From: Nymphaea colorata
Taxonomy: Eukaryota; Streptophyta; Magnoliopsida; Nymphaeales; Nymphaeaceae
Length of the DNA stretch: 64,000 bases
Assembly (NCBI RefSeq): GCF_008831285.2
Contig: NC_045144.1
Span: 7,428,176 to 7,492,175 of the forward strand
Reading direction: 5' to 3'
The notes under the pieces were generated by a model. The model saw only the letters and a program-made list of their open reading frames with translations, was not told the origin of the DNA and made no database searches. This document shows, piece after piece, positions 48,825-62,289 of the stretch; the stretch's first letter is position 1, and the number at the start of each line of letters is the position of its first letter. A program made the position numbers and the translations under genes.

Positions 48825-51800
48825 ATGGTGTCGACGAGTCGCTTCGTTGCTATTGCTCTTTCCTTCTTTGTCTTCGCCGTCTTCATGGACCTCTCGGCCG
48901 CCGAATACCTCTCAGGTGATTTCTCTGCTTCGTTTGAATTTTTCTAGTTGATGTTGGAGAAATCTCGTTTTTCCTGAGTAGCGATTGCTGTGGTTCGAGA
49001 CTCCAACACATAATCAAGTTTCTCCTTCGGGAGTGGCGTATTGTTGGCTGTTTTTGGCTCGAAGTAGCTCGCCTCTCTTTCCGCACACTTTCAAGTGAGA
49101 TGATTCCGCCGTTACCGCTTCTTTTGCTTGTTTCTTGCTCTTGTTTTAGAGACAGCTTAACAATTTGGAAAATTTTTCTGTTCGTTGTTCGCGAGAATTT
49201 CGTTTTACTTTTTTTACTAACTTAATTCGGCTGCTTCATACTGTCGGGGTTCTAGTTCTCTACTGCTTTGGGCGGTTCTATATAGAACTTCGCATATCTT
49301 GCTTATATCCCTGGATCATTTTATTAGTTTAGTTGTGTGCGAAAGTTAATAAGGAATTTCGATTCCTTGTGGACTTAGTCATCTTTTAAGCTTAGATGAG
49401 TTTCAAGCCAGTGGCATATTTTCAGGTTGAAATTCTTGTCATTTTCTAAAACCGCTAGCACAATGTTTTTGCCTTCCTTGGCGAAAGGTTTGTTTGACGG
49501 TTTATTATCGGGAACGCGCTGGCAATTTCTTTTCTGTTCCTTGCTATCAATGATGAGGAATCGTGCTTTCTTTTATGTTCTTTAGTTGATACATATTGTT
49601 TTTCCCATTCCTTGTGAGCCAATCTCTCTATGAACTATTGTCTAAGACGCAGTTTAAAAGAAAGCGGTATGTTCTGAGTATTGGTTCGTGTCGCAATCTT
49701 TTGTCTAATTACGCGGTGTGTTTCCTTTGTCCTGTTTCAACATGCTAGGAGATAATCTGGTTAAATTTAGTAATTTAGCGGAGAACCCGCACTTCACTAA
49801 CTCTCTTGTTTGCAGACCACATCTTTGAGCCGAGACCTGCAATTGGTAGGGGGCTTCTTCAAGCAGATAAACGTGAGTATTTTTCGCTGCTTTCTGTTTC
49901 TGTATTATTTTCGTAATAAACATTGTTTAATTGGAGAATGGAATATTAAATTTGGCTATCTGGATATGAAACGGCAGATAAACTTCAGGCGATGCATTTA
50001 CATAAGTTTATGTGACTCTAGAAACATCTTATGCCCTAGATGGCGTTTTTGCCATTTTTTATTCCCCATAAACTTACGCAGCCTTTTAGTTTTTAGTTTT
50101 TAATCTTCTCCTTCGTCATTTTACGACCATCGAACAGAGTCTCGGGTCCTTTTCCGTAAAAGAAATTGTTCTTTCAATTATAAAAGCCATGAGGGATTTC
50201 CATGAGCCCATGATTGAATGAAATTTTTTAGGAAAATGCTAGTATCGATTGTCTTGCTTTCCCATATCCAAGTGATGATCCCAACATCTTTCAAGGTTCC
50301 TGTTAGAACTAGATTTTTCATCCCCATTTCCATAATCAATACCTCTCCTGTAACCTCGTCATCCTTCTAGTGTGCCTCCTTCACTTTATATGTCAGGAAC
50401 AAGGGGAGTTAGATGGAGTTTACAGCTGAATCTTAAAGTAAGATTAAGTCAACAGGGGAGACATTTCATTTCGAGGAATTCAGTTTGCAGAACTTTCTGC
50501 AAAATTTGTTTGTATGCTTTGGATTGGGATCCTTTTTCTATTGAAGTATGCTCTTCAAGTTGAGGAACCGAGTTGATTTTCAAAAGGGTTCAAGTGAATA
50601 ATCTCTCTCTTGTCTTGAAGGCAAGCCCCATCAAATCTAGCTTGGCCTTTGAAGTCCTCTTCCTTACTGCTGTTTAATAAAATACTAGACAGGTTTTTCC
50701 TGCTTTGCATCTTCCAGCATCTCTTACTTCAATGTCTTTCTTTGGTAAGAGCAGAATCCCATAAGTGTACGAGAGAGAGAGAGAGAGAGAGAGAATGTGT
50801 TTCTAATGATTTTCCTGATTCCTTAATTTTTATAAGCTCCCCAAAGTTTGGTTCATTACCTGTGTGTTTTCAGATCATTGCGTGCACTAGGTGGAATCTG
50901 GAATACGGTCAGTGATTGGAGATATATTGGTTCTCTGACCAAGGGAAAAACTGAAAGTTTTCTTTTCATGATGGTTATACTAAAGCCAATTCAAAGCACA
51001 ACCCACCCATGCGTTGGGAAACTGATTCTCAGAATATTTTGGCATGGGCTAAACCTACTGTCATTCAGCTCCTTATTGGGAGTTTGATGATGAGAAAGAG
51101 AGGGAGAGCGAACCTGTGATTGTTGGTAGGGATTCTTAATAGGAATAACCTAATCTTCGTTTGATAGTCTACCATGTTTCCAACCGACCTCATTATTTGG
51201 ATTATCTCCTCGTTTGCTATAAGAAACCATATCCTATCCAACTACCAGACCCCTGCCATCCATTAATTGCATTTACCTTGACCACTTGTCATGCATTTTT
51301 ACTTGTGAAAAGTGAGTACTATTTAGCAGTATCCCCACATTCATGTTCATATCTCACTGTCATGCACTGAGAAAATGGTGAAATACGTGCATAGTTGAGT
51401 GCTTAATTTCGGGCTGTCAATCCTGTCACATTTAGATGCTTCCAATTCTTTCCAGTTAGAAATTTCATATTGTTGCCCTACTTACGCTGCTTTTCTCCAA
51501 GGTTTAGGATTACCCTCCTGTTGATCATGTATTCATGTTTAATAATGCACTAGAATTTTATAATAGATTTCACTGACGTTCCTCTTTCCCTGGCCGCAGC
51601 TTGCCCGGTGGACTTTGAATACAAAAACTACACGATCATCACAAGCCAATGCAAAGGACCACTATACCTCCCATCTCGTTGTTGCAGTGCTTTTAAGCAG
51701 TTTGCGTGCCCCTATAGGGACGTACTCAATGACCTAGGAAATAACTGTGCCAAAGTGATGTTTGCATACATACACCTTTATGGTAAATATCCGGCGGGGT

Positions 51801-51955
51801 TGTTTGCAAATGAGTGCAGAGATGATAAAATCGGCTTATTATGCAATCTCACCTCCACAGAGAATCACCAGGTCAGCCCCAATGCCGCACACATTGCTTA
51901 TGTCTCTAGCCTCTGTCTTGTTCTTGTGGCCATTGCAGCCTCCCTTGTTCTGTAA
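48825..51955 (+). CDS. LORELEI-like GPI-anchored protein (LLG family)
   Basis: Exons 48825-48915, 49816-49872 and 51600-51955 join in phase (split Asp and split Pro codons) to give 167 aa. Residues 1-26 form a signal peptide. The modified eight-cysteine domain runs from about 51: CPVDFEYKNYTIITSQC, then a CC pair, FACPY, a single C, KYPAGLFANEC and LLC. This spacing and the motifs YTIITS and KYP.GLFANEC are characteristic of LORELEI/LLG proteins. The last 20 or so residues are hydrophobic after a small-residue ω-site region (SPNAA), fitting GPI anchoring to the plasma membrane. LLG proteins are chaperones and co-receptors for FERONIA-type CrRLK1L kinases and bind RALF peptides. Introns are 900 and 1,727 bp with GT-AG ends. 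The gene is intact. Which LLG paralogue it is cannot be said. Confidence 0.94.
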
Positions 51956-53054
51956 ACCAGTCTGTAAGACCGGCTTGAGTATAGTGTATGATGCACACGT
52001 AGTGCGATAAGATGTATATTGAGACCTTTCTTTATATATCTATAGCTTTCATGGTCCTTTCAGAATTGGATGCTGTTGTATTATGAGATTAGAGTCCACA
52101 TTATGTACGAGTTATGACAATAACATAATGAATCTCTGTTGCGACACATTTAAAGGTGAAAAAATATGTTCACCTTTTACTTCTCTCAATTTTCCGCACT
52201 TTCAGCTAAATCTGAGTTTGCCAGCTCGTACCCGCTCGACTCCTGCGTCAAATCTTAAAGGTAATTTCCAGTACATGTTATGAATATAAGAACTTCATAC
52301 CCGGCTGCGGAGCCAGAAATTTCACATAAGGGCCACAAACAAGTGGCTAAAGCCAAATTCGTAAATAAACCAACAAATACAAAATAGAACAGATCCATAT
52401 TTTTATTATTACTTTGACATATGCATCAATTTACGTTTATATAACCCACCTTCTCTCTAAAAATATTCAAAGGACCATGGGACTACCATGCCAGCGTTTT
52501 CAAAACTCGAGAAACTGGAAATCGAAATTTTTGTCAAACAACAAAAGCCAGATGACCATCTTTCGGAATTCTTAACCATAGAGGTCACCTGGGGATGAAA
52601 AACCAGAAGCGATAAAACTGTATAAGAATATTTAACCCATATCTGCCGCAAATCATGTGTAGAAGAATTCATAAGCCACGGACGAAGCAGCTACCCAAGC
52701 ATACAACAAGACCAAACATCACATTCAGAAAGCCCGAGGCACTAAACAGCACCGAATAACGAAGAATCAGTTAAATATTTAAGAAAAAGAAAAAAAAGAA
52801 AAACAGAAAATGCATCATACAATGCTATTTATACATGACGTCAACATTTAGATGACCGGTATCCCCAATCAACTCCATCTAAATAGTCCTAGAACTGATC
52901 ACCGGATTCTGAAAGGGAGATAATATAACAGGTGAACAGACAATTTGACAGCAACTACTTGCTGTTAGCGCCGTTAGATATAAGCTTAATACTAAGCTGT
53001 GAAAGAAGTGTCTTGTGCCTCTACAACACCTTGGCGACAATTAACTGGGCCGCA
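51956..53054. other. Convergent spacer between LORELEI-like and DEK genes
   Basis: The 3' UTRs of two convergent genes should meet here. A gctgcggagccagaaattt motif near 52305 looks like a transposon-end fragment. No other feature seen. Confidence 0.5.
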
Positions 53055-56000
53055 TCAAGCACCTTCTTCACCTTCCTGCTCATCATTGTCATCTTCCTTC
53101 TCCCCGTCGCCGTCCTCTTCATCTTCATCAGCTTCGTCCGCTAGCTTGGTTAGCTCCTCCTGAATCATACCTTTTACCTCTGCTTTCCGTGGCATTAGGT
53201 CCATCTTAAAATGAGAAGCTACACCAAGTATTGATAATTTTGGCAGCGGTTAGAAAGGCAACAATCACTAATCTAAGATTTTTAACCTACTGTATAGAAA
53301 GACACATCTTGTGCATTAAGGTAATACCATACGTAAGTCAAAAGGCAAAAAATGCAGAAAAACAAACGAGAAATTGAAAAATAAAAAACAATAATAATAA
53401 AGAATGAATGAAGTTTCGGGCTGATTTTGACAACATTTGTCTGAATCACGTAGGCCAAGCTCCTTACTCGAGGGAAGTTGACATAGCAAGAGACTAAGCC
53501 ATACTCGGAGGCCTTTCAAAGTCCCATCACTAAAATGTACGAGTAAGACATACTAAGCACAAGAGTGGACGGGAAAGACAACTGTCAATTGGATCTTGTG
53601 CTGTTTCACTATGCCCAAATTCTGGTGTCACGGGCCAGAAGTGATCTGACCGGAGCAGGAAAATACGCAACACACCATATTTATGAGTAAAGGAACAAGT
53701 TTGCACCTAATTGCTTGAGAATGTCCGTAAAAGTAGCCTGAAATGGAAGAAAAATAGAATATGAATGAAAACCTCAGGAAGGAACTGACAGAGGAACAAA
53801 ATACTAAATTTTTAGAAAACCTACAGTGTTGAAATCAACTTCCTTCAAAATGTCACATATCGCTTTTCTCAGCTCCTCTTCAGTGGGACCAGCTTTTTCC
53901 TTCTTGCGAGGTTCATCTTTTGCTTTAGAAGCCTTCTTACCTTTCAAGGTCCAGAGAAGAGCGTGAGTTTTGAACTTCTACAGCATGAAGCAACTAGAAC
54001 ACAAAGTTACTTTGCAACAAATAAGATGCAGTTCATAGATCATCCACGGGGTCAGAAACAGCACCATGGTAGCTGAACCGTACATGGTAACATGGGGTGC
54101 TGACATCTTCAGAAAATTGAATTAAAAGCATAAAAACAACAAGCCATTAACTTGCGTTTAGAGACAAGTGTTGGAGTGTGGAGCCTTAATAGGCTTCCCT
54201 AATTTCCCTAATTTGTAAAGGCATTCATGTAATTTTATGTTTATAGGGGGTTGCTTCTTGTATTCTTTGATTCTTCTCTGGTAATAAAAACATTGTGCAA
54301 CAACCGTGGATGTAGGAGAACCGTCTCCAAACCACGTAAAATCCTTCTCTCTTTTTCGTCCTCATTTTCTTCAGTTTCCTTCTCTTGGTGTGTTGAGAGA
54401 GGGAGACTCATTCTCAATAACAAGATGTTTAATGAGATCGTTCAAAACATCCAGAGTCTAGCCAACTTAACAAGTGCCAACAAAAATAACCAAAATTATT
54501 GAGCAAGAGTCTTACCAGAAAAAAAGAAACAATAAAAATGTGAGACATTAGTCAGGTAGAAAACAGACACAAGAGGCACCTGAAAGATTGGCTCAAACAC
54601 TTCAAGCAAATATAACTCTGGTAATACTACTAGTCAATGGATCCATGATATGAGTAACAGCAGTCACAGCATATTAGTAAATCGAAACTTTCAACTTCAG
54701 CAAATGTTTGAAGAAAACAACTATGGCTCCTTTAGTATAAATCCAGAAAATACCTTTCAATTATAGTAATACTGAAAAGTTGAGCAAGAGATAACAGTAT
54801 CAGCTATATTACCAGCTCTTCCTTTAGGAGTAGACTTTTCAGATGAAGATGCTTTTTCTTTCTTTTTTTCATCAATCTTCTTCTTCCTTGAGAAAACCTT
54901 TGCACTAGAGTCGGGTTTCTCTTCTGCCTTCACACGCTTTGAAGGGGATTTAGAAGGATTCCTGGTGGATTTTGGAGTGGTTTTATTAGGAGTTTCAGCT
55001 TTCTTCGTGACAACCTTCCTTGGTTGCCTCTTTTTCATGGATTTCTTAGAGGTCCTACTCTTCTTCACATCCTCATCCTCTGACTTCTCCTCTGGCTCGT
55101 CATCACTCTCATCTGATTTATCAGCATCAGTACCTTCATCAGCCACAGGGGACTCCGCTTCCTCTCCTTCTTGTTCTTCTTCCTCTTCTTCTTTTTCCAC
55201 TTCCTCTTCCTCCTCTTGCTCCTGTTCCTCTTCCTCATCGTCATCATGCTCCTCTTCATCAACTTCTTCTGCGGCATTCTTCTTTCGTCTACCTCTTGGG
55301 GTGCTCTCACTCTTCCTCCGCCTCTACAGAGAAACATTTTAAATAAAACAAAATAAGCTATCACAATGTGCGGATCAAATTGGAATAACTAATACGAAGC
55401 AACATACTTCTTACAGCTATTTAATAAAAAATATCTTAGTACCAAACAAAACTACAGACAAGAACAGCCTGGATAACGTTATCATCATTAACATTTTAAG
55501 CAATAGAAAAAAATAAACCTCTGATTCATGTGATGCCTGGCATTATGATTGCACTACGATATTTCAACTTCACTAACTCAATCCATACCAAGGGCTCCAG
55601 TAGACTCAGACCAAATGGTTCGAAACATGTGACTGGAGAAATTTAGAGAGACACGGAGAGCAATTATAACCAATAGGACAAGACAAGCAAAATTTCAGAA
55701 AACAAAAAAGAACCAGAACACTTTTACCAAAAAAATTCTAATTCAAGGGAACCGCATGGAGGGAAAGATAAACATAAACAACCAACAGCTTATGCCCAAC
55801 ATTAAATTCAATGACAACAAAGGATAAACCTCTTGACCCCATCCAACCAGAAATCTAACCTCCAAAACATGAAGGTAGGATTGCCCAATCTGCACACGGC
55901 TAGAAATGTTTGTTTGCTGACTCTTGTTGGTACAACCGCGCAACTATTTGATATTGATCTGATGCAACATGAGGTAAAGCAATGGAAGGGAAAAGTGCAT

Positions 56001-57113
56001 TCAAGAAAAGCTAGAAAATGATCTCCTTCTACCAGATATTCCTCTTAATTTCTTAAATTTCCTTAATCTCCAACAAGAAAATATCTTCAGCCACCCATAA
56101 AAGAAAAACATAAAGACATTGAAATTCTCGTATAAAAAGTGCCATAGACCACACCATAGATTAAGTAACAGAACAAAAAAATTAGGTCAGAAAATTACAC
56201 AATAAAACATGAGAAAACAAGGTCTACAAAACCTTTGATGAGCCCTTCACCGAAGAACCAGTAGACTTTCCAGAAGATCTTCTAACAACCCTTTTACGCT
56301 TCTTGCTTTTGCTTGACTGGAAATGAAAAACCCAAATTGAGCATGAACACATGAAGAGCATAAGGAAAAGTTGTTTGAGAAGCTCCAAGCAAACTTAAAA
56401 ATTCAACTTGGGCAAAGTGAACCTGCTCCTTTTCCGAAAGCAAAACATCCCTTGTAGTATGGGGCGACTCCAAAAATTCCAACAGTTTATCAACAATTTC
56501 TTCCTGAACATGAATAACCAGGCTTAGCTACAATTTTCAATAATTTACACTAAAATCCACCATCGATTGCACATAATAACATCAAGATGATCAAGAACCT
56601 TTTTATCTGTAGCCCTGGCGAAAGGCACATCGAGTAGTTCACAGAAATCTTGCAACTTGGTCTTGACACACTTGTCAAGCTTCTCTCTTATTTTGCTCCT
56701 TTGTTTTTCCTACACCAAACAGTCAGAAGAATCACAACTGCAGTGGTTGACAATGGCACATACACTTTTGGAAAACCATCTGGCAAAAATAAGAAAAGAA
56801 ATAATGAAAAACGTTTCAAGAGAAAAAGTAGCCTTGCTGGCAGTTTTACCTCATTTCCACCCCAAACAAAGCCGGAAAACTGAGAAATATTACTTTTAAT
56901 GTGCGGACTCTGAAATAAATTAAGCATGACAATGAGAAGTCAATCCTAGATTAGAAAAATAAATGTTGCACAATGGAATAAATTTTCAATATCATAACAA
57001 CAACATAAAACATTATCCTAACAAGATCCTCACCTTCCCTCTTCTCCCATAAATGATAGCATGCAACATCTTCAATGTATCATCAGATTTTCTTTTCGAC
57101 AATTTGTATGCAA
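53055..57113 (-). CDS. DEK-domain chromatin protein, 3' part (5' exons not seen)
   Basis: Nine exons join in phase: 57113-57034, 56909-56850, 56709-56599, 56503-56423, 56316-56233, 55323-54813, 53940-53825, 53737-53707 and 53218-53055, giving 411 aa of C-terminal sequence. In order: KLSKRKSDDTLKMLHAIIYG and ISQFSGFVW; a SAP-like box (EKLDKCVKTKLQDFCELLDV ... IVDKLLEFLESP); basic KSKKRKRVVRR; a long Glu/Asp tract followed by Lys/Ser/Pro-rich sequence; and a DEK-C domain (EEELRKAICDILKEVDFNTA ... MIQEELTKLADEADEDEE). DEK proteins bind DNA and histones and affect chromatin compaction; plant DEK3 binds chromatin and topoisomerase 1. The first visible exon starts inside a codon, so upstream exons must exist. 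A Copia element sits 1.3 kb beyond it, probably in the next intron. The long exon hides in-frame shadows on both strands. Confidence 0.93.
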
Positions 57114-58328
57114 CTGAACCAATAAAAACAGGAAGACTCTAATGAGTACCAGAAGGATTTCTGCACCACTACACCAGTAATCATGCAGATTAGTTTAGAA
57201 AATAAGAAGTTCTATCATTCATATAAAGCTCACGTGAACTAGCATGGTGTTAAGTTCCATTCCAAATGGAATATGTTGATCACAATAGAACATAGAAGAA
57301 ATACTGTTCTTTCTTGTATCCATGTCAGTTTAAAGCAGCAGAGCAATATCATGTACATGTAGATAGATGAAGCTAGTCCAGTTAATCACATAACCATAGG
57401 AATGGAGAAAACCAAGAAAGACAAAGAAATAATAAACACAAAATAGAAAAAAGTATCTTTTGTTTACATTTTTACTTGGGGGAAACCATGAGAGACTTGC
57501 TCACTTGCCCATGCTGTAAAACCCCAAGGCCATTCGCCTTTCCCTAAAGTCCTGGCTTACATCAGGCCCTGGGCATGGGGACAGTGCACTGTCAACCAGG
57601 TGCCTTACCCCACCCATCAAACCATGCATGACCACAGAACTTCCAAAAGTCTTGCTTTGAGAAACCAAGTACAGTCGAAGGAAAAATTGTAAAAGAGTTT
57701 AATATAGGCACCTAGCCTTGAAGCAAATTGGGATAGTGGAACCAGGAAAAAAATTACTACATCCAGCCAAAACTGTGAAACAATGATAATGGTGATTCTT
57801 TCTCATTAGTTTTCTGCTCTGGCAGATTTGCCTGAAAACTGCATCTTCTATTTCAATCTCATGGTTATTTAAAACATATCAAAACATGAATCTAAGAAAA
57901 CAAAAACTAAAGACTGATATATCTTTTCTCCACAGGGGCGAGGGCCTGTGTCAAGCAGACCACCAAGGTTTGCCACTGCAACTTTGCGGTCTCAATCAAA
58001 TACAGGACAGCAAGAATAAGACAAAAACAAATAAAAACATGAACCCAGGAAAAGAAAATCAAAAAAATCGCTAGATCCTTTCTTAGTTGGGGCCAAGGCA
58101 TCCATTACTAAGACAATCAAATGATAATTAAAACCCCCTCATCCATTAAAGAGGCCTCTCACTTCTCTCACAGATGCACACACAAATCCAATGACAGTGT
58201 CCCACTCAAATGCAAAAGGAAAGAAGGTATTGCATAGAACAAATCAAAACATGAACCTAGGGAAGAAGAAAATGAAAAACTTGTTCAACTTCTCTTAACT
58301 AGAACCTATGTCACCAAGACCATCAAGT

Positions 58329-58361
<33 letters not shown>

Positions 58362-58370
58362 CAATTGAAG
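57114..58370. other. Presumed DEK intron left of the Copia insertion
   Basis: I found no exon of the expected DEK N-terminal sequence. There is a GC-richer stretch at about 57480-57660 and a CT microsatellite at 58329-58356 just before the insertion site. Confidence 0.5.
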
Positions 58371-58375
58371 CTTTG
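58371..58375. repeat. Copia target-site duplication, left copy (ctttg)
   Basis: ctttg directly precedes the left LTR and is repeated at 63698-63702 after the right LTR. A 5-bp duplication is normal for Copia integrase. Confidence 0.95.
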
Positions 58376-58660
58376 TGTAGAAACACGAACCACAAAGAGA
58401 GAGTAGAGAACGAACACACAATATACGTGGAAAACCTCAGAAAGAGGTGAAAAACCACGGGAAAGCTCTGACCTAGGGGCTCACCGCAACCCTAGGAGAG
58501 AGAAAAATCTATTTCGCTTAATTCAACACTTAAACATAAGTGACAATATAAAGAGGGAGAGAGGAGAAGCCGCCTAGGGTACCGAGCCCGCCTAGGTACC
58601 CGCGCCCCATAGAACCGGGTCCAGATATGGACCCGGTTCCCACAACAACATATTCTAACA
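58376..58660 (-). repeat. Copia 3' LTR (left), 285 bp
   Basis: It starts tgtagaaacacgaaccac and ends tattctaaca on the plus strand. The last codon and stop of pol lie within its right edge. It pairs with 63413-63697. Confidence 0.97.
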
Positions 58661-61600
58661 CTCCCCCTCAAGCTTGGCATACATGTCAAACATGCCAAGC
58701 TTGCTAACATTCTTTTCGAATGAAGAAGTACACAGCCCTTTAGTTAGGACGTCTGCAATTTGATCTTCAGACTTCATATATGGCAGAATCAGCTCCTTTG
58801 AGACAATGCATTCCCGGATAAAGTGACGGTCAATCTCCACATGTTTGGTCCTGTCATGTAGAACTGGATTATTGGCAAGATTAATTGCAGACTTGTTGTC
58901 ACAGTACAAATTCATTTTATCTCTCAGTTCCACACCAATATCAGTCAAAAGAATCTTCAGCCACAGCATCTCTGTAACCCCCATTGCAACAGCCCTGTAC
59001 TCAGCCTCAGCACTAGACCTCGAACATACTTCTTGCCTCTTACTTCTCCAAACAACTAGGTAACCTCCAAGAAAGATACAATACCCTGTAGTGGACCTCC
59101 TTGTGTCAGTGCAACCTGCCCAATTTGCATCTGAGTAGCCCTCAATAGTAAGTTTGTCTTGTCGAGTATACAGCAGTCCTTTTCCTGGGTCATTCTTTAG
59201 ATATCCCAACACTCTTTCTGCACTCTTCCAGTGACAATCCGTGGGAGCATGCATAAATTGACTTAGCACATTTACCGCATACGTGATATCAGGGCGAGTT
59301 AGAGTAAGATAGATAAGCTTACCGACTAGCCTCTGATATCGCCCTTTTCCTTCCTCATCCAGAATAGTGCCCGTCTTGATACTTATCTTAGTCCCCGACT
59401 CCATAGGAGTAAGATAGGGCCTACAACCAAGTTTACCTGTCTCCTTTAGTAAGTCAAGAGTGTACTTCCTTTGATTCATAACCAGCCCTGTCTCTGATCG
59501 AGCAATCTCTATCCCCAGAAAGTATCTCAGCTTACCTAGATCCTTGAGGTCGAATTCTTTAGCTAATCTCTCCTTCATCTTTCTGTTTTCTTCATCACTG
59601 CCAGTGACAATCATATCATCAACGTAGACAAGGAGAAGACTCACCAGACCATCTCTCTGCTTTATGAATAGGGTATGATCTCCATTTCCTTGCTTGTACC
59701 CAGTAGACTTCATAACGATCCTTAGTCTCTCAAACCAAGCTCTAGGCGACTGCTTCAAGCCATACAAAGCTTTCTTGAGGTGACAACATTTTCCCTCTTG
59801 AACATACCCGGGAGGCATGCTCATATAGACTTCTTCCTCCAGATGGCCGTTCAAGAACGCATTTTTAACATCAAGTTGGTCCATGCGCCACTTCCTGTGC
59901 ACAGCAAGAGCAAGAATAACCCTCACGGTCTTCAACTTTGCAACAGGGGCAAAGGTCTCAAGATAGTCGATCCCATACTTCTGACTGAACCCCTTTGCAA
60001 CCAGACGAGCTTTATATCGATCTACAGTGCCATCAGGTTTGTACTTCACGTTGTAAACCCACTTAGAGCCAACTAAGTGTGTTCCTTTAGGGATATCAAC
60101 AACTTCCCATGTTTTGTTCTTAGCTAACGCACCCATCTCCTCCGTCATAGCATGTAACCACTTGGGATCATCCTTAGCATCATCCACCGACCTGGGAATA
60201 ACAACTTTGGATAAGGTTGTGATAAAACATTTGTAATTTGTACTGAGCTTAGCATAAGAAACAAATCTCTGAATAGGGTGAGAAGTACATGACCTGGTGC
60301 CTTTGCGCAAAGCAATGGGGAGCTCTTCATTCGATGGACTTGGGTCATCCGGGGAGATCACAGGATTGGGATTGGTTCTATCCTCATCACCAACATCTTC
60401 CACTGTAGCTTTCCCCTTTCTGACATAAACCTGGCCAAACAAGTGATCCCAGGCAACAGTGGGCTGAGCATCCACCGTGACCCCTTCCATATGACTGCCC
60501 TTCTCATTACTAACCGTGACCGTGTCAATCACACTGGGACTAACCTTGTAATCCAAAAACTCCATAAACTGAATCAGCTGATTAGAGGAATACTCTTCCC
60601 CTTTGTTCCCAAGACACTCCCCCTGAAGAGGATTCACCGGAAAATACGACTCATGTTCATGAAATGTGACATCCCTCACATACACTTTGGAAGTAGTGGG
60701 ATCCACACATTTATACCCCTTCTGAGTGGAAGAGTACCCCAAGAAAACTCCTTTAATAGACCGGGGATCAAGTTTTTTGAAAGTAGGGCTATGATTATGC
60801 ACAAAACAACTGCACCCAAAGACACGAGGAGTAAGAGGCCACGGATTCTGAGTAGGCCACAGGGTAGAATAAGGAGACTGACCATCCAACACCCTAGTAG
60901 GCATACGGTTAATGAGATGTGCACTAGTGAGAAGTGCATCACCCCAATACCGCTTCGAGACATGACGTTGGAACATAATGGCCCGGGTAACATTCAATAG
61001 ATGATGATTTTTACGTTCAGCTATACCATTTTGAGGAGGGGTATAACTACAAGAGGTTTCATGAACAATACCCTTGCCTTTCAAGAATTCATCAAGGGAT
61101 TGGGAGACATATTCCCTTGCATTATCCGTACGGAAAGCTTGAACAGTAGTATGGAATTGAGTCTCAACAAAGGCAACAAAGTTTTTCACAACTGCTGGAA
61201 CCTCACTACGTTCTCGCAACAAGTACACGAACGTACATCTAGAGTAATCATCAATAAGCGTCAAAAAATAGTGACAACCACCACACGTGGGTACTCCAGA
61301 AGGACCCCAAACATCGGAATGAACTAAGGCAAACGGATGAGTGGTTTTATTCAATGAAATAGGGTACGAAGCCCTGACATGTTTAGCCAATTGACACACT
61401 TCACAAGCGAAGGAGTCAATGGAGACAGAAGCAAACAAATGAGGAAACAACTTCTTTATTAACTGGAAGGGGAGATGTCCAAGACGCTCGTGCCATCGCA
61501 GAACAGTAGCTCTATCGTTCACACCAGACAAGTGACCACTCGTGGCAGAAATCAATGCTGAAGCAACTTGTACCGGCAGCCTGTAGAGCCCATCAGTAAC

Positions 61601-62209
61601 CGAACCATTCCCAATCTTCTTCCCCGTCACCAAGTCCTGCAGGGAACAGTGATCAGCAGAGAAAATCAGATTACAGTTTAATTCTTTAGTAATACTGCTG
61701 ACAGAGAGTAAGTTCACAAGAATATTTGGAACATGCAGGGCATTGTGGAGACGGTATTTGTTCAACAGGGACAAGCTCCCTTTCCCAGCCACAGAGATAG
61801 AACATCCATCTGCCATAGACACGCGTTGCTTGCCAGAGGAAAGTTGATATTCTTGAAAGAGTTTAGAGTCCCCTGTCATGTGGTGAGTGGCTCCACTATC
61901 AACAATCCAATCACCAAGAGAAGGGTTACCTTGATCAGTCGAGGCAACGAGGGCTTGGGCTAGCTGAGCCCCTTCAGACGTGGAGGACTCCTCAGGGGTA
62001 GTAGATAGGCGGCTGATGTACGCCTGTAGCTCCTTGAGTTGAGCAGGGGACAGCTTGGACTTTGCACCACTAGAAGAATTGCTCTGACTGGAATCAGACA
62101 CAGAAGGGCTACGCTTGCCAGAGGGAGGACGACCTCTGACCAGTCTCTTCTCGAGATGAAGATCCCAACAGAAATCCACCGAATGCCCCAATTTGTGCAA
62201 TGAGTGCAA
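58655..62209 (-). pseudogene. Copia pol frame: protease, integrase, RT, RNase H
   Basis: A 1,184-codon open frame that begins inside the nucleocapsid zinc knuckle (KLGHSVDFC) with no ATG of its own. Approximate positions: aspartic protease WIVDSGATHHMTGD (DSG at 104-106); integrase zinc region (H...H...CEVCQ, about 240-275) and catalytic residues D in HSDVWG (about 298), D in RTDNARE and E in NGIAERKN (about 395); reverse transcriptase from about 690 with YVDD at about 861-864; RNase H with YSDANWAG at about 1023 and a downstream AEAEY and DNKSA. All active-site motifs are present and the frame has no internal stop. It is out of frame with gag, hence the pseudogene call for the element's polyprotein. 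Confidence 0.92.
58661..58672 (-). other. Copia polypurine tract
   Basis: The minus strand reads CTTGAGGGGGAG directly before the 3' LTR, the primer for plus-strand DNA synthesis. Confidence 0.9.
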
Positions 62210-62289
62210 TGCCGAGCAGGACGCTGCCCAGTCCCTGAGGCACGGCTGACAAAGGCAGAAGGGCCATGACCGGTGTCAAGATGCATCAC

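Noticed and set aside
54965-55356. Plus-strand serine-rich and phenylalanine-rich ORFs
   Set aside because: Antisense shadows of the acidic DEK exon.
60443-61327. Plus-strand ORFs of 108 to 185 codons
   Set aside because: Antisense shadows of the Copia integrase/RT region.
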